Below, piece by piece: positions 1 to 9,800 of a stretch of 64,000 nucleotides of DNA. The notes under the pieces were generated by a model. It was not told the origin of the DNA and did not search any database. It saw only the letters and a list, made by a program, of their open reading frames with translations. This DNA comes from Burkholderia sp. Ax-1724. GTDB lineage: Bacteria; Pseudomonadota; Gammaproteobacteria; Burkholderiales; Burkholderiaceae. Where the stretch lies: positions 62,001-126,000 of the forward strand of contig NZ_VWWL01000015.1 of the NCBI RefSeq assembly GCF_011752995.1, given 5' to 3'. Every line of letters begins with the position of its first letter. Position 1 is the stretch's first letter. A program made the translations under genes and the position numbers.

Positions 1-3000
1 CGGCCGAGCTTTATCGCGCCGCGAACGTCCTGGTGCCGCAGCTCGCGATGGTCACTCGCGGGAACCAGCCCGCGATCGCGTCGCGCATCATGGGCAAGCT
101 GCGCACGAATCCGGCGGCGCTCCAGAGCGGCAAGGTGCCCGGCGCGCACAGCGGCTTCGCAGCCGACGTCTGGCTCGCGAACTGGGACGTCGTCGGGCTC
201 GAATACGACAACCTGCTGCTCGATGCGGCCGGACGAGCGGTACGCGTCGACGTCGGCGGCTCGCTGATCTTCCGCGCGATGGGCGGACTCAAGGGCGATC
301 GTTTCGACGACGAGGCGTCCGAACTGCTGTCGATGCTCGACCAGCAGATCAATCCGCAAGCAGCCAGCGTCTTCGACTCGCTCAACCTGGAGCAACTGAA
401 GCAAGGGATTCGCGCGATCGAGCGGATTCCGGACCAGCAAATCGCCAACCTTTGCGCCAGGGGCCCCGGCGATCCGGCCCAGCGGCTGGCGCTCACGAGG
501 CGGCTCATCATGCGCAAGCGCCGGCTCGTGCAGGAACTCGAACGCGGGCTGCCGCACTTCCATCCGCGCAAGAACGACGACGGCAAGCTCGTCATCATCA
601 GGAATCCGGGCGTGCCCAGCGCGGCACAGGCGTGGCGCGCGCCCGCGCCCGTGCTGACCTGCACGCCCGGCGCGGCGCTGCCGGAAAGCCTGAACGGGAT
701 CGCGCTCAAGCCGTCGTTCGCGCCAAATTCGGCGAACGCGTGGACGCTCCTGCATGCCATCGCCGAACGGATCGACGAGCCGGCGTTTCAACCGCATCCG
801 GAAAAATCGAGCGCGGTCGGCACAATCGTTATCGAGCACGACGGCCGTATCTGGCTCATCGAGCCGACCAATCACATCGGCGACTATCAGCAGACATTTC
901 CGAAGGGCGTGGCCGATTCGACACTCTCGATGCAAACCAACGCGGTGAAAAAAACACGCGAGAAAACCGGCCTGAGAGTCGAGTTGACGGCGTTCCTCGG
1001 CGACTTCGATCGGAGCAGCAGCCGGACTCGCTACTATCTCGCAATGCGTAAGAGCGGCACGCCCTGCGACATGGGATGGGAGACGCAGAGCGTCAAGCTC
1101 GCCACGCCCGACGCGGCGCCGGCCCTGCTGAACCAGTCGATCGACCGGAAGATCCTGGGCGCCGTCGGCAAGCACGTTCACCCCGCGCGCAATGACGAAG
1201 GGCACGTCGTCATCATCAAGAAACCGTCGGTGCCGAGCAAGCCGGCGGACTGGGCGAAGCCCGGCGCGATGCTGGCCTTCACGCCGAGCGGCGCGACGCC
1301 GGCGATACTGAACAAGACGCCGTTCAGGCCCGTGCAGGCGCCCAGCGGCGACGCCTGGCGCAACTTCGGCAACACCGGCCATTTCGACGAGCCGGCATTC
1401 GATGCCCGCGGCATGAAGCCGGCGGCCGGTGTCGTGATTCTCGAAGCGGACGGCCGCATCTGGCTGACGGAGCCGACCAATCATCACGGCCGATACGAAC
1501 ATTCGTTCCCGAAGGGCAGGCTCGACGCCAATCTCTCGATGCGCCAGAGCGCGATCAAGGAAGCCTACGAGGAGACGGGCCTCGTCGTGGAGCTGACCGG
1601 ATTCCTCGACGACGTGAACCGCACCACCTCGCGTACGCGCTTCTATGTCGGCAAGCGCATCGGCGGCACGCCGGCCGCGACGGGATGGGAATCGCAGAGC
1701 CTCAAGCTCGCCCTGCTCGCCGACGCGGAACGTCTGCTCAACATGCCGATCGACAAGTACCTGCTCGGCAAGCTCACGAACCGCATCCATCCGAGCCCGA
1801 AATCGGCCGGCATCTACGCGGTGATCGACCACCCGAGCGAGCCGACTTCCGGCGCGCAGTGGTGGCGCCCGGATGCCACGGTCGTCGTGGTGCCGGGCAG
1901 CCGTCAGACGATGCCGGCGGAACTGCACGGAATCGGCTTCGGAGCGGTTCAGGCGCCGCGCGACGCGCATGGCTGGAAACGCTTCGCGACCCGGCTGACC
2001 GGGAAATTCAACGAGCCGGCCTTCGCGCAGTCGGCCGGCAGGAAATCCGGCGCCGGCGCGATCGTGATCGAAAAGGACGGGCGCGTGTGGGTCGTCGAAC
2101 CGACCAATCATTTCGGCGATTACCACCAGACCTTTCCGAAGGGACAGTGCGAGCCGACCCTCGATTTCCGCGAAACCGCGATCAAGGAAGTATTCGAGGA
2201 AACCGGCCTGCACGTCGAGCTGACCGGCTATCTGGGCGATTACCAGCGCGACACGAGCAAGACGCGCTACTACATCGCGAAGCGGGTCGGCGGCACGCCG
2301 GTGCAAATGAGCTGGGAATCGCAGAGCGTGCGCCTCGCGCCGCTGACGGCCCTGGCGGATCTGCTGAACCGCGACGTCGACCGCTCGATCCTCGCGGATC
2401 TCACGCGACTGTTCCATCCGCGCAAGGACGAGCGCGGCAACAGGGTGCTGATCAATACGCCGACACTGCCGAGCGCCGCAACGAGCTGGGCGGACCCGCA
2501 ACGAACGGCGACCTTCGTGCCCGACGGCAAGGTGCCCGCGACGCTCAACGGCATCGCGCTGCAGCGCTGGAGCGCACCCGCCACCGCGAGCGGCTGGGCG
2601 GCGCTCAACGTCGCGTCCAGCCAACTCCGGGAACCGTCATTCACGCCGAAACCCGGCTTGAGGAGCGGCGCCGGCGTCGTGATCTGCGAGCCGGACGGAC
2701 GGATCTGGTTCACCGAGCCGACCAACCACTTCGGCAACTACACGCTGCTGTTTCCGAAGGGTGAAGCCGATCGCGAGTCCGGCTCGTTCGCCCAGAATGC
2801 CGCACGCGAAGCCTTCGAGGAAACCGGGCTGCGCGTGCAGATCATCGGCTTCGTCGGCGACTTCGACCGCGATACGAGCCGCGCCCGCTACTACCTCGCG
2901 CGCCGCACGGGCGGCACCCCGGCCGACATGGGATGGGAGTCGCAAAGCGTGAAGCTGATGCCGCCCGAAGCCGCGTCGACGGCATTGGACCAGCCGGACC

Positions 3001-4700
3001 GGCCGGTCGACAAGGCGATCCTGAAGCGCGCCCTCACGCATTTCCACACTGACGGCCGCGAGGTCGCATTCATCAGCAATCCGGTTCGACCCAGCGCGCC
3101 CGATACGTGGAGCAACGCGTCGGCGTCGGCCGTATTCGTGCCGCGCGGAGCGCTGCCGCCATCGCTGAACGGCACGCCGTTGTCGAGCTGGACGGCGCCC
3201 ACCGACGCAACCGGATGGCGGCACGCCGCACGCTCCTCCGTGACATTCGCCGAGCCGCGCTTCCAGTCGGTCCCCAACAAGGACGATGCGTCCGGCGCCA
3301 TCGTGGTCGAGCCGGACGGACGCATCTGGACCGTCGAACCGCTCGATCACGCGGGCGGCTACGACCATACGCTGCCGAAAGGCAAGCGCGCGCCCGAGCT
3401 GTCTCCCGCCGAGAATGCCGTGCGGCGAACCTACGAAAAGACCGGCCTGCACATTGAACTGACCGACCTGCTGGGCGACTTCGAACGCAGCACGAGCAAG
3501 GCGCGTTTCTATCTGGCACGCCGCATCGGCGGCACGCCACGCGATATGGGCATCCAGTCCCAAAGCGTGCGCCTCATGCCGCTGAGCGCGGCACGAGTGT
3601 CGTTATCGGCTTCGATCGACAAAAAGATTCTCGAACGGCTGATCCGCGTGCTCGGTCCACAGCACGGCATAACGGGCGGCTGGCCGCTCGCGCCCTCGCT
3701 GCCGGCCGACGCGAAGCGGCGCGTCGTCTCGCTGCAGGCTTCGATACGTGGCGCGTTGCAGCGGCGCAAGGTCCGCGTGCGGCAGAAGGACGACGTGGTC
3801 AGCGTCGACATTCACGGCGACAAGAAACTGTTCGCCAGCCTCGGCTTCGCGCATCTGCATACGACGTTCCCGAAGACGATGCACTACATGGCCGTCGATC
3901 CGAACGCCTTCGAGGCGAATCTCGTCGGCGGCGACAGCCGGCGGTATCCGGTCCAGAAGCCGGATGGCGTCAACACGCAGGCGCTGTTCGGCGGCACGCA
4001 TCTCGAGACGTCGCCGCTTCACGCGCTAACCAACGGCACGTTCTACAACCACAACGACGACGCCGATCGGGGCCAGCGCCAGAGCGCGGCCATCGGCGAG
4101 GCGAAGTACCTCAAGGTGTCGCGCCCGTCGGTGACGATCGACCCGCAATATGCCGACGAGTACGCGAAGGTCGATTTCGGCAGCACGTCGTTCCACAGCG
4201 GCCCGATATTGTCGGAAAACGGCATGCGGAAATTCCGCGAGGACAAGCTCGCCGAGATGCGATTCCAGTATGGCGAGAGCGTCAGCAGGCCCGGCGGCCT
4301 GCATCACGCGAACCACCCGAATCCGCGCACCGCGCTCTCGATGCCGTACGGCATCGGCCGCGGCATGAACACCTACGAGGCACCACCCGCGGTGGGTCAT
4401 CCTAAGCCGGACGACAGCGCGCACTGGGATGCCGTGCGCATGGTATCGGTCACCGCGAAGGTCCGCGGCGCACAGGGAGACGGCGCGACCCTGCCGGAGC
4501 TCTCCGCGATCATGGCGCGCATCGAGCGCTTCAACAAAACCTGGCATTCCAGGGCATTGCCGTGGTCCATCAATCTCGACGGCGGCCGGTCGGTCTACAG
4601 CGCGGTGATCTATCGCGACGGCCGCAAGGACGAAATGCCGTTGCCCTCAGGCAATCAGGGCGTTCCGAACTTCGTCGCCCTGTCGCGCAAAAGCGGATAG
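1..4700 (+). CDS. Giant protein with kinase-like segment and five tandem Nudix modules (5' partial), candidate effector
   Basis: The frame is open from base 3, so the gene starts upstream; the GTG at 33 is only the first internal start and is used here for numbering. Visible residues 41-90 carry a D45...N50/D52...N60...D73-V-G pattern resembling the catalytic/metal loops of PI-kinase or HipA-like folds (inference). From about residue 180 a unit of about 206 residues repeats five times, each with an (F/L)PKG start of a Nudix box at 289, 492, 701, 907 and 1114. Modules 2-4 keep the metal-binding (K/R)E-x2-EETGL core (for example E513/E514 and E722/E723). Modules 1 and 5 read REKTGL and YEKTGL and have also lost the first glutamate, so they are probably not hydrolases. 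The glutamate six residues after the box glycine is replaced in most modules. The last 330 residues match nothing I know. No signal peptide can be judged. A host-targeted effector role is inferred from multi-domain layout and neighbours. Confidence 0.75.
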   Translation, partial: AELYRAANVLVPQLAMVTRGNQPAIASRIMGKLRTNPAALQSGKVPGAHSGFAADVWLANWDVVGLEYDNLLLDAAGRAVRVDVGGSLIFRAMGGLKGDRFDDEASELLSMLDQQINPQAASVFDSLNLEQLKQGIRAIERIPDQQIANLCARGPGDPAQRLALTRRLIMRKRRLVQELERGLPHFHPRKNDDGKLVIIRNPGVPSAAQAWRAPAPVLTCTPGAALPESLNGIALKPSFAPNSANAWTLLHAIAERIDEPAFQPHPEKSSAVGTIVIEHDGRIWLIEPTNHIGDYQQTFPKGVADSTLSMQTNAVKKTREKTGLRVELTAFLGDFDRSSSRTRYYLAMRKSGTPCDMGWETQSVKLATPDAAPALLNQSIDRKILGAVGKHVHPARNDEGHVVIIKKPSVPSKPADWAKPGAMLAFTPSGATPAILNKTPFRPVQAPSGDAWRNFGNTGHFDEPAFDARGMKPAAGVVILEADGRIWLTEPTNHHGRYEHSFPKGRLDANLSMRQSAIKEAYEETGLVVELTGFLDDVNRTTSRTRFYVGKRIGGTPAATGWESQSLKLALLADAERLLNMPIDKYLLGKLTNRIHPSPKSAGIYAVIDHPSEPTSGAQWWRPDATVVVVPGSRQTMPAELHGIGFGAVQAPRDAHGWKRFATRLTGKFNEPAFAQSAGRKSGAGAIVIEKDGRVWVVEPTNHFGDYHQTFPKGQCEPTLDFRETAIKEVFEETGLHVELTGYLGDYQRDTSKTRYYIAKRVGGTPVQMSWESQSVRLAPLTALADLLNRDVDRSILADLTRLFHPRKDERGNRVLINTPTLPSAATSWADPQRTATFVPDGKVPATLNGIALQRWSAPATASGWAALNVASSQLREPSFTPKPGLRSGAGVVICEPDGRIWFTEPTNHFGNYTLLFPKGEADRESGSFAQNAAREAFEETGLRVQIIGFVGDFDRDTSRARYYLARRTGGTPADMGWESQSVKLMPPEAASTALDQPDRPVDKAILKRALTHFHTDGREVAFISNPVRPSAPDTWSNASASAVFVPRGALPPSLNGTPLSSWTAPTDATGWRHAARSSVTFAEPRFQSVPNKDDASGAIVVEPDGRIWTVEPLDHAGGYDHTLPKGKRAPELSPAENAVRRTYEKTGLHIELTDLLGDFERSTSKARFYLARRIGGTPRDMGIQSQSVRLMPLSAARVSLSASIDKKILERLIRVLGPQHGITGGWPLAPSLPADAKRRVVSLQASIRGALQRRKVRVRQKDDVVSVDIHGDKKLFASLGFAHLHTTFPKTMHYMAVDPNAFEANLVGGDSRRYPVQKPDGVNTQALFGGTHLETSPLHALTNGTFYNHNDDADRGQRQSAAIGEAKYLKVSRPSVTIDPQYADEYAKVDFGSTSFHSGPILSENGMRKFREDKLAEMRFQYGESVSRPGGLHHANHPNPRTALSMPYGIGRGMNTYEAPPAVGHPKPDDSAHWDAVRMVSVTAKVRGAQGDGATLPELSAIMARIERFNKTWHSRALPWSINLDGGRSVYSAVIYRDGRKDEMPLPSGNQGVPNFVALSRKSG

Positions 4701-4733
4701 GAAAGATTCGGCGGCCGGTACGGCCCATGCGAT

Positions 4734-4766
4734 GTCGGCTCGGCGCGCGAGGCGCGCCGAGCCGAC
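4734..4766. terminator. Perfect 15-bp hairpin between convergent genes
   Basis: A 15-bp perfect inverted repeat (GTCGGCTCGGCGCGC and its complement) with a 3-base loop lies in the 78-bp gap between two converging genes. There is no clear U-run, so it is a likely but not certain bidirectional terminator. Confidence 0.6.
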
Positions 4767-4778
4767 GCGTCCTGACTA

Positions 4779-6485
4779 TCAGGATTCCGATGCAGTATCG
4801 TCGCCGGACACCTTCCTGTCGCCGTTCAGATCCACGCCCGCCGCCGCGAAAGCCGCGTCCCGGTGTGCTCGCAGCGCATCCGGATCGATATGAGGCCCGT
4901 CGTTCAGGCGATTCTCGCTCGCGCGCAGCCCGTTCTGCATAAATTCGTCGGTGAGGGCGTAGGTCTCGAATGCCCGAACCTTCGGACGCGCGGCCGTAAT
5001 CAGGCGGTCGTAGTTGCCCGTCGACAGCGCATCCATCGTCGGCTGATCGAGTTTAGCGAACAGCGGCTTGTAGAGTTCGGCGGTCTGCGTCCAGGTGCCC
5101 GTTTCCCGAGGATTCAGCGCATCCGAACCGAAAACGAAGCGGGTCGGAAAATCGCGGATCAATCCAGCGAACGCCTCGATCGACTCCTTGTCGGGAATCT
5201 GCTTGCCCTTGGCATCGAGCAGGAAATTGCCGTCCTCGCCCTGCTGGTTGACGATCTGCCCGGCCACGCGCGACCACGATATGTCGATGTTCACGTGCTT
5301 CATGTCCGGGTCTTCGAGAACGCGGCGAAGATTGTTCGCATGATCCTTCGGTTTGGCCACGAAACGGCCGATGCCGCCGAAGTGTGCCCAGATCAGCGTC
5401 GTGTCCTTTACTTCCGGAGATTTGAACAGCTTCCTGAGATTCTCGAAGTGTGCCGGCGCATCGAGAGCCTGGCCCTGCTCGCTGCGAGTCCGCTGATTGT
5501 CGAGCGAATCGACGTCGCAATGCAGCACCACCGGCAGGCCGGCCACCCCCGCCGTGGCGACGATGTTCTTGAACGACTGGATGTTGTCGGTCAGGTTCGC
5601 CTGGCGCGCGCCCTCGTATTGATTCTCCACCAGCTCCTTGTGGATCGTGACCTCGCCCACGCCGGTAAACATGCCCTTGTGGTGCGCCAGCTTGAACAGC
5701 AATGCCTGGGCGCTGAGCGGCGAACCGAGATGCAGCCCCGTAATCATCGGATCGAGACGATCGCGCTGGGCATCGCTCAGTTTTGCCATGTTCATGAACA
5801 ACGCGGTGTCCGCATCGACCTGCTGGTTCAGGATCAGATGAGCCTTCTTCGAGAGTCGCGCGAGGCCACCGTCCATCATCTCGGGGCGCGTGATGTTCGT
5901 ATCGCTCGACGGCACGTAATACGATTCAGGCGGAATATGATTGTGATCGGGGTTCCCGCAGGGTGCCGCGTCGGTGGGAATCGGCATCAGCACGCTGCGA
6001 TGCACGCCAGCCTCGTCCATCATCTTCAGCATCTGCTCCGGGCTCATGCCCTGCTGAACATAGTTGGTCGGATGGAAATGGGAATCCGACCAGCTCGGCT
6101 TGCCGTTCCTGCCGATCAATTCGGGAAACTGATAGCTGTTGGTCTCCACATTGGACGGCGATTCAAGCGCGGACTGCTGCAAAGGCGCACGAAACCGCAA
6201 TGTCCGCGTGCTGCCGTCGGGGAACCGCTTCGTCGCCGCCATCTCGACCGCGCCGTCCCTGGCCTCGCTACGTTGCGGCATGCTCAGACCTTCGTTGCGC
6301 GCCCCCTTCGACTCGCGAGAGAACGCGCTTTTTATGCTGCCAAGCGCGCCCATGATGGCATTCCCTCCGGAACGCCGGGGCGGAATATTCTCGACGGGCT
6401 TCCTGTTCTGTTCGGGAATGCTAGATTGCTGTTCAATCGACCGCGCCGTTGTCGACGGCGAGTTTCCAATTCTCTGGCTGGACAT
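4779..6485 (-). CDS. Amidohydrolase-fold (PF04909-like) candidate type III effector
   Basis: This 568-residue protein has a polar, Ser/Gln/Thr-rich first 50 residues, typical of type III secretion signals, and no Sec signal. Residues about 130-505 form a metal-dependent TIM-barrel hydrolase. The ligand set is complete: H136-x-H138 (DSHFHP), E278, H322 (VLHCDV), H368 (WAHFGG) and D455 (FGSD). The C-terminus ends with an EF-hand-like loop, DLNGDRKVSGDD (552-563), with acidic or polar residues at positions 1, 3, 5, 9 and 12, which is unusual for this family. The ATG at 6485 is preceded by GGAG at good spacing. A perfect hrpII box with a matched -10 lies about 80-140 bp upstream, so HrpB-type control and type III export are likely. 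The substrate is unknown. Confidence 0.8.
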   Translation of the reverse strand: MSSQRIGNSPSTTARSIEQQSSIPEQNRKPVENIPPRRSGGNAIMGALGSIKSAFSRESKGARNEGLSMPQRSEARDGAVEMAATKRFPDGSTRTLRFRAPLQQSALESPSNVETNSYQFPELIGRNGKPSWSDSHFHPTNYVQQGMSPEQMLKMMDEAGVHRSVLMPIPTDAAPCGNPDHNHIPPESYYVPSSDTNITRPEMMDGGLARLSKKAHLILNQQVDADTALFMNMAKLSDAQRDRLDPMITGLHLGSPLSAQALLFKLAHHKGMFTGVGEVTIHKELVENQYEGARQANLTDNIQSFKNIVATAGVAGLPVVLHCDVDSLDNQRTRSEQGQALDAPAHFENLRKLFKSPEVKDTTLIWAHFGGIGRFVAKPKDHANNLRRVLEDPDMKHVNIDISWSRVAGQIVNQQGEDGNFLLDAKGKQIPDKESIEAFAGLIRDFPTRFVFGSDALNPRETGTWTQTAELYKPLFAKLDQPTMDALSTGNYDRLITAARPKVRAFETYALTDEFMQNGLRASENRLNDGPHIDPDALRAHRDAAFAAAGVDLNGDRKVSGDDTASES

Positions 6486-6563
6486 TGTGTCTCCTTGTTT
6501 AATGCTTTCGTACGAAAATGCGAGGAATCGCGCCTCGCCGCGTGGAAATCAATTTGCAACAAA

Positions 6564-6624
6564 ATGTTGCCTGCCACACAACCGCAATAATTAAAGAATC
6601 CGAAGCATTCGATCGAAACACGAA
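6564..6624 (-). promoter_or_regulatory. hrpII/PIP box plus -10 element
   Basis: On the minus strand TTCG (6624-6621), exactly 16 bp, TTCG (6604-6601), exactly 31 bp, then CAACAT (6569-6564), which fits YANNNT. This is the published layout for HrpB/HrpX-controlled promoters of type III secretion genes in Ralstonia, Burkholderia and Xanthomonas. It points at the amidohydrolase gene starting at 6485. Confidence 0.85.
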
Positions 6625-6711
6625 GACCGCGTTGCACCGGCAACGGGACCGGCTGTTGCAGCAAACAATCCCCTTTCATTGACCAGCAATCCGAAACAAA
6701 ATAGAAAGAAA

Positions 6712-6751
6712 AAAAGTCGCCCGTTCGAGCCATGCCGAACAGGCGACTTTT
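6712..6751 (-). terminator. Intrinsic terminator of the 1151-residue gene
   Basis: The arms AAAAGTCGCC and GGCGACTTTT enclose an inner 5-bp stem (GTTCG/CGAAC) and an 8-base loop. On the minus strand the hairpin runs directly into a T-rich tract. It sits 58 bp past the stop at 6809 and separates that gene from the hrpII promoter that follows. Confidence 0.85.
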
Positions 6752-6808
6752 GAATAAGCGACTTTTCCGAGGATGCCGGCCACGTCGCTGCACGTCGCCG
6801 ACACGCGG

Positions 6809-9800
6809 TCAATTTTCGGCCGGCAACGCGTGCAGTTGATGCGGCGTCAGCACTTCGTTGACCGTCTGCGCCGTCAACACCGTGTCGGGGCCGACCACGT
6901 CGCGAATGACCGTGTTTTCGAGCAGGTACAGGAAGCGGTTCTTCCAGCTGTCGTTCGCTTGCAGGATCGCGCTGATCGCCCGGCTGCATTCGTCGTATCG
7001 GGCCCGATCTTCCGGTGTCGTCGCCGCGCCGGCGACATGGATCTCCCGCAGCGACAGCAGCGTATTGATCTTCTCCACGGCGACCGGCGTGATGATCTGG
7101 CGATCGGCAATCAGCAGATTGCCCTTGTCGGCCTCGCCTTCGCAAAGGTTCAGGAACGCATTGAGCTTTCTCTCGCCCTCGGCGCCGCCGCCCAGCGAAG
7201 CGATCCACGAGCGCCGGCGCTCCGGCCTTTCGGTCCGCACGGTCAGATCCTGCACTCTGACGCTTTCGTCGTCCCACACGGTCGTGGGCGCGATCTTGCC
7301 GTCCTCGGTGGAAATGCGCGCCGTTCCGCCGCGCGCCACCGGCACGGTCACGACACTCGCGCCGACGACGGGAATCGACGGAAACGAGATCGTCGCGACT
7401 GGTCCCTGCGCCTTGCTGACCGTCGGCACGCCGACGGCGATCGATGCGCTGGTCGTCGCGGAAGCCGCGAACGTATTGTTGGCGATGCTCGTCCTGATGG
7501 TGCCGGCGCCCACGTCGCCGCGTCCCGACGCGGTATAGGACGCCGCGCCGCCGAGGCTCAGCGACACGCCCGGTTTCCAGTTGTTCGCGTCGCCGCGCAA
7601 GCCGACGGTGACGGTGAAACTCGGACCGCCGCTGTAGCGCGTCACTTCGAGCGGGCTGATCGACAGCTCGGGATTGGCGGCATGCTGTTCGCACAAACGG
7701 TCGAACAGATCTTCCGGGGTCGCGGGGCGGTCGCCGCGTCGGCCGAACATCGCGTCATAGCCAGCCAGCAGTTGCGTGCGCCATGCTTCGGGCTGACCCG
7801 ACACCATGCGGGAGCGCAGCGTCCACCCCTTCGAGACGGTGGCGTCGCCGTTCATCCACAACTGCCCTGTGACCGTGCCTTGCGCCTTGACGACCTGCGG
7901 CGCCCCGATATTGGCGGTAGCGACGGTCGCCCAGCCCGCGTGCCCGCCGACGCCGTAGCCGCGCGTCACGTCGAGCGACCCCGCGATGGCGGTGGAACCC
8001 GCCACGACCGATCGTACCCGGCTTCCGGCCACCGCCACGTCGGGCCCCATCAGTAGCGACATGTCGGCGCTCTCGCCCGGCATCTTCGGCAAGGCGGGCT
8101 TGATATCCTCCATCGCCTTTCTGATCGCCAGCGGGACATTCATATTGAAACCCATGCGCTCGGTGCGCTGCATGATGACCGGATACGTGGTGCGGGCTCC
8201 CATGATCGCGGCGCGAACACCGTCGACGAAATCGTCCGCGTCCGGCTCGATGCCCGACGTCAGCGCCGCCAACTGGTCGTGCACCGGCCCGTTCGTGATG
8301 CCGCCGTGGCGGGCCCAGGCACGCAAGGTGTCGACGCCCATCGGACCGATCTGCGCGAATTCGGCGGAATGCTTCACGTCGTCGACGGTACGGCCGAGCT
8401 TGCCGGCCACGGTTCGGACGAGTTCCTCGCGCTCGTGCTCCGACAGTGGCGTGCCTCTCGTCCATCCCTGGGCATGACCGGCAGCCGTCGGCTGACTGCT
8501 CGATGCGGTCCAGTATTCCAGCGCGCTGGCACGCAGTTCGTTCTCCAGCGCATTTCCCGGGGCCGCCCGCAAATGGGCGGCCACCGCCGTTACCGCATCG
8601 TTCAGTTTTACGGTGTCCAACTGGCCGCCGGCGAAGGTGTTGCCGTGTCGCTCGAAACGATTCAGCGAGGCCAGGCGATCGCCGTGTTCAGTGCCCGGCG
8701 ATACGTCGATGCCGACGTCACCGAGCCACGCGCCCAGCGTCTTGAGGTCCACCGATTCCAACGCGCCGACCTGCCGCCCAAGTTCGCGAAGTTGCTGCGC
8801 ATCGTGAGTGATGCCGAGCCCCTGCTGAGCCGTGCGCGCGATTTCCGTCCGATCGTCGGCGCTGAATCGATGCGTATCCGCCCATCCCTGGGTTCCCACC
8901 TGCTTGCACCATGCAGCGACGGCAAAGGCACGCACCATGTTGCGGATCGTATCCGGCGACAAGGTCGCGCCAGCGGCGGCCGGATCAAAACCTCCGACGA
9001 GGGCACCGATCGAGCGCACGGCGGCCTGCTGGAATTCCAGGAAATCGGCTTTGGGCTCGCGCATCATCTGTCCGCCCGTGCCCTGTTTCAGCGAAGTCAG
9101 CGGCGTGCTGTTGACGACTGTGCCCAGCCCCAGCATGGAGCCGGCGGCGGCCGCGTTCAGTCCATCGCGCAGCATGCCGAACATCTCGGCGCTAAAGTCG
9201 CGGACCTGTGCCTCGTCGAAAATATTGTTGCGGGCAGGCAGGTATGCCTTGCCGAGATTTTTCTCCAGCTTCGCGCCCGGATTCTTGAGGAGTACGGCCG
9301 ATGCGACCAAGGCACGGCCCTCGATCGAAGTCGCGAGCGCCTGCAACGACGGCTTCATGTAGGCGTCGGTCGGGATGTCGGCCTGGCGCTGCCCGGCGGG
9401 CAACGCGGTGTTGATCATCCGGATCAGTTCCTCGACCGTATCGGGAGCGGGCCCCGCCACCGGCGGCCAGCGCTGCAGCAGTCTTTCCGCACAGTTCATC
9501 TGCGTATTCAGCGCTTGCGATTGGGCCGCGTGACCGACGCGGTCCTGATCCCGGATGTCGGGCAAGTGGCGCAGCATGCGCACCGCGTCGAGACCGTTGC
9601 CGCCGTTGACCAGCGCACGCTGCATCGCAAACGCGTCGCGGTTCGCATCGGGCGTCGCGGCCGCCGGGTTGCGCATCGCATCGCATGCGGCACTCGCACG
9701 CATGGCGTCGCCGTTGCATACGCGAGCCAGCGCCAGCCCTGCCAGCGCCACATGCTCGTGATTGACGAGCTGCCCGGCCAGGGTGTCGAGCATCCGGCGC

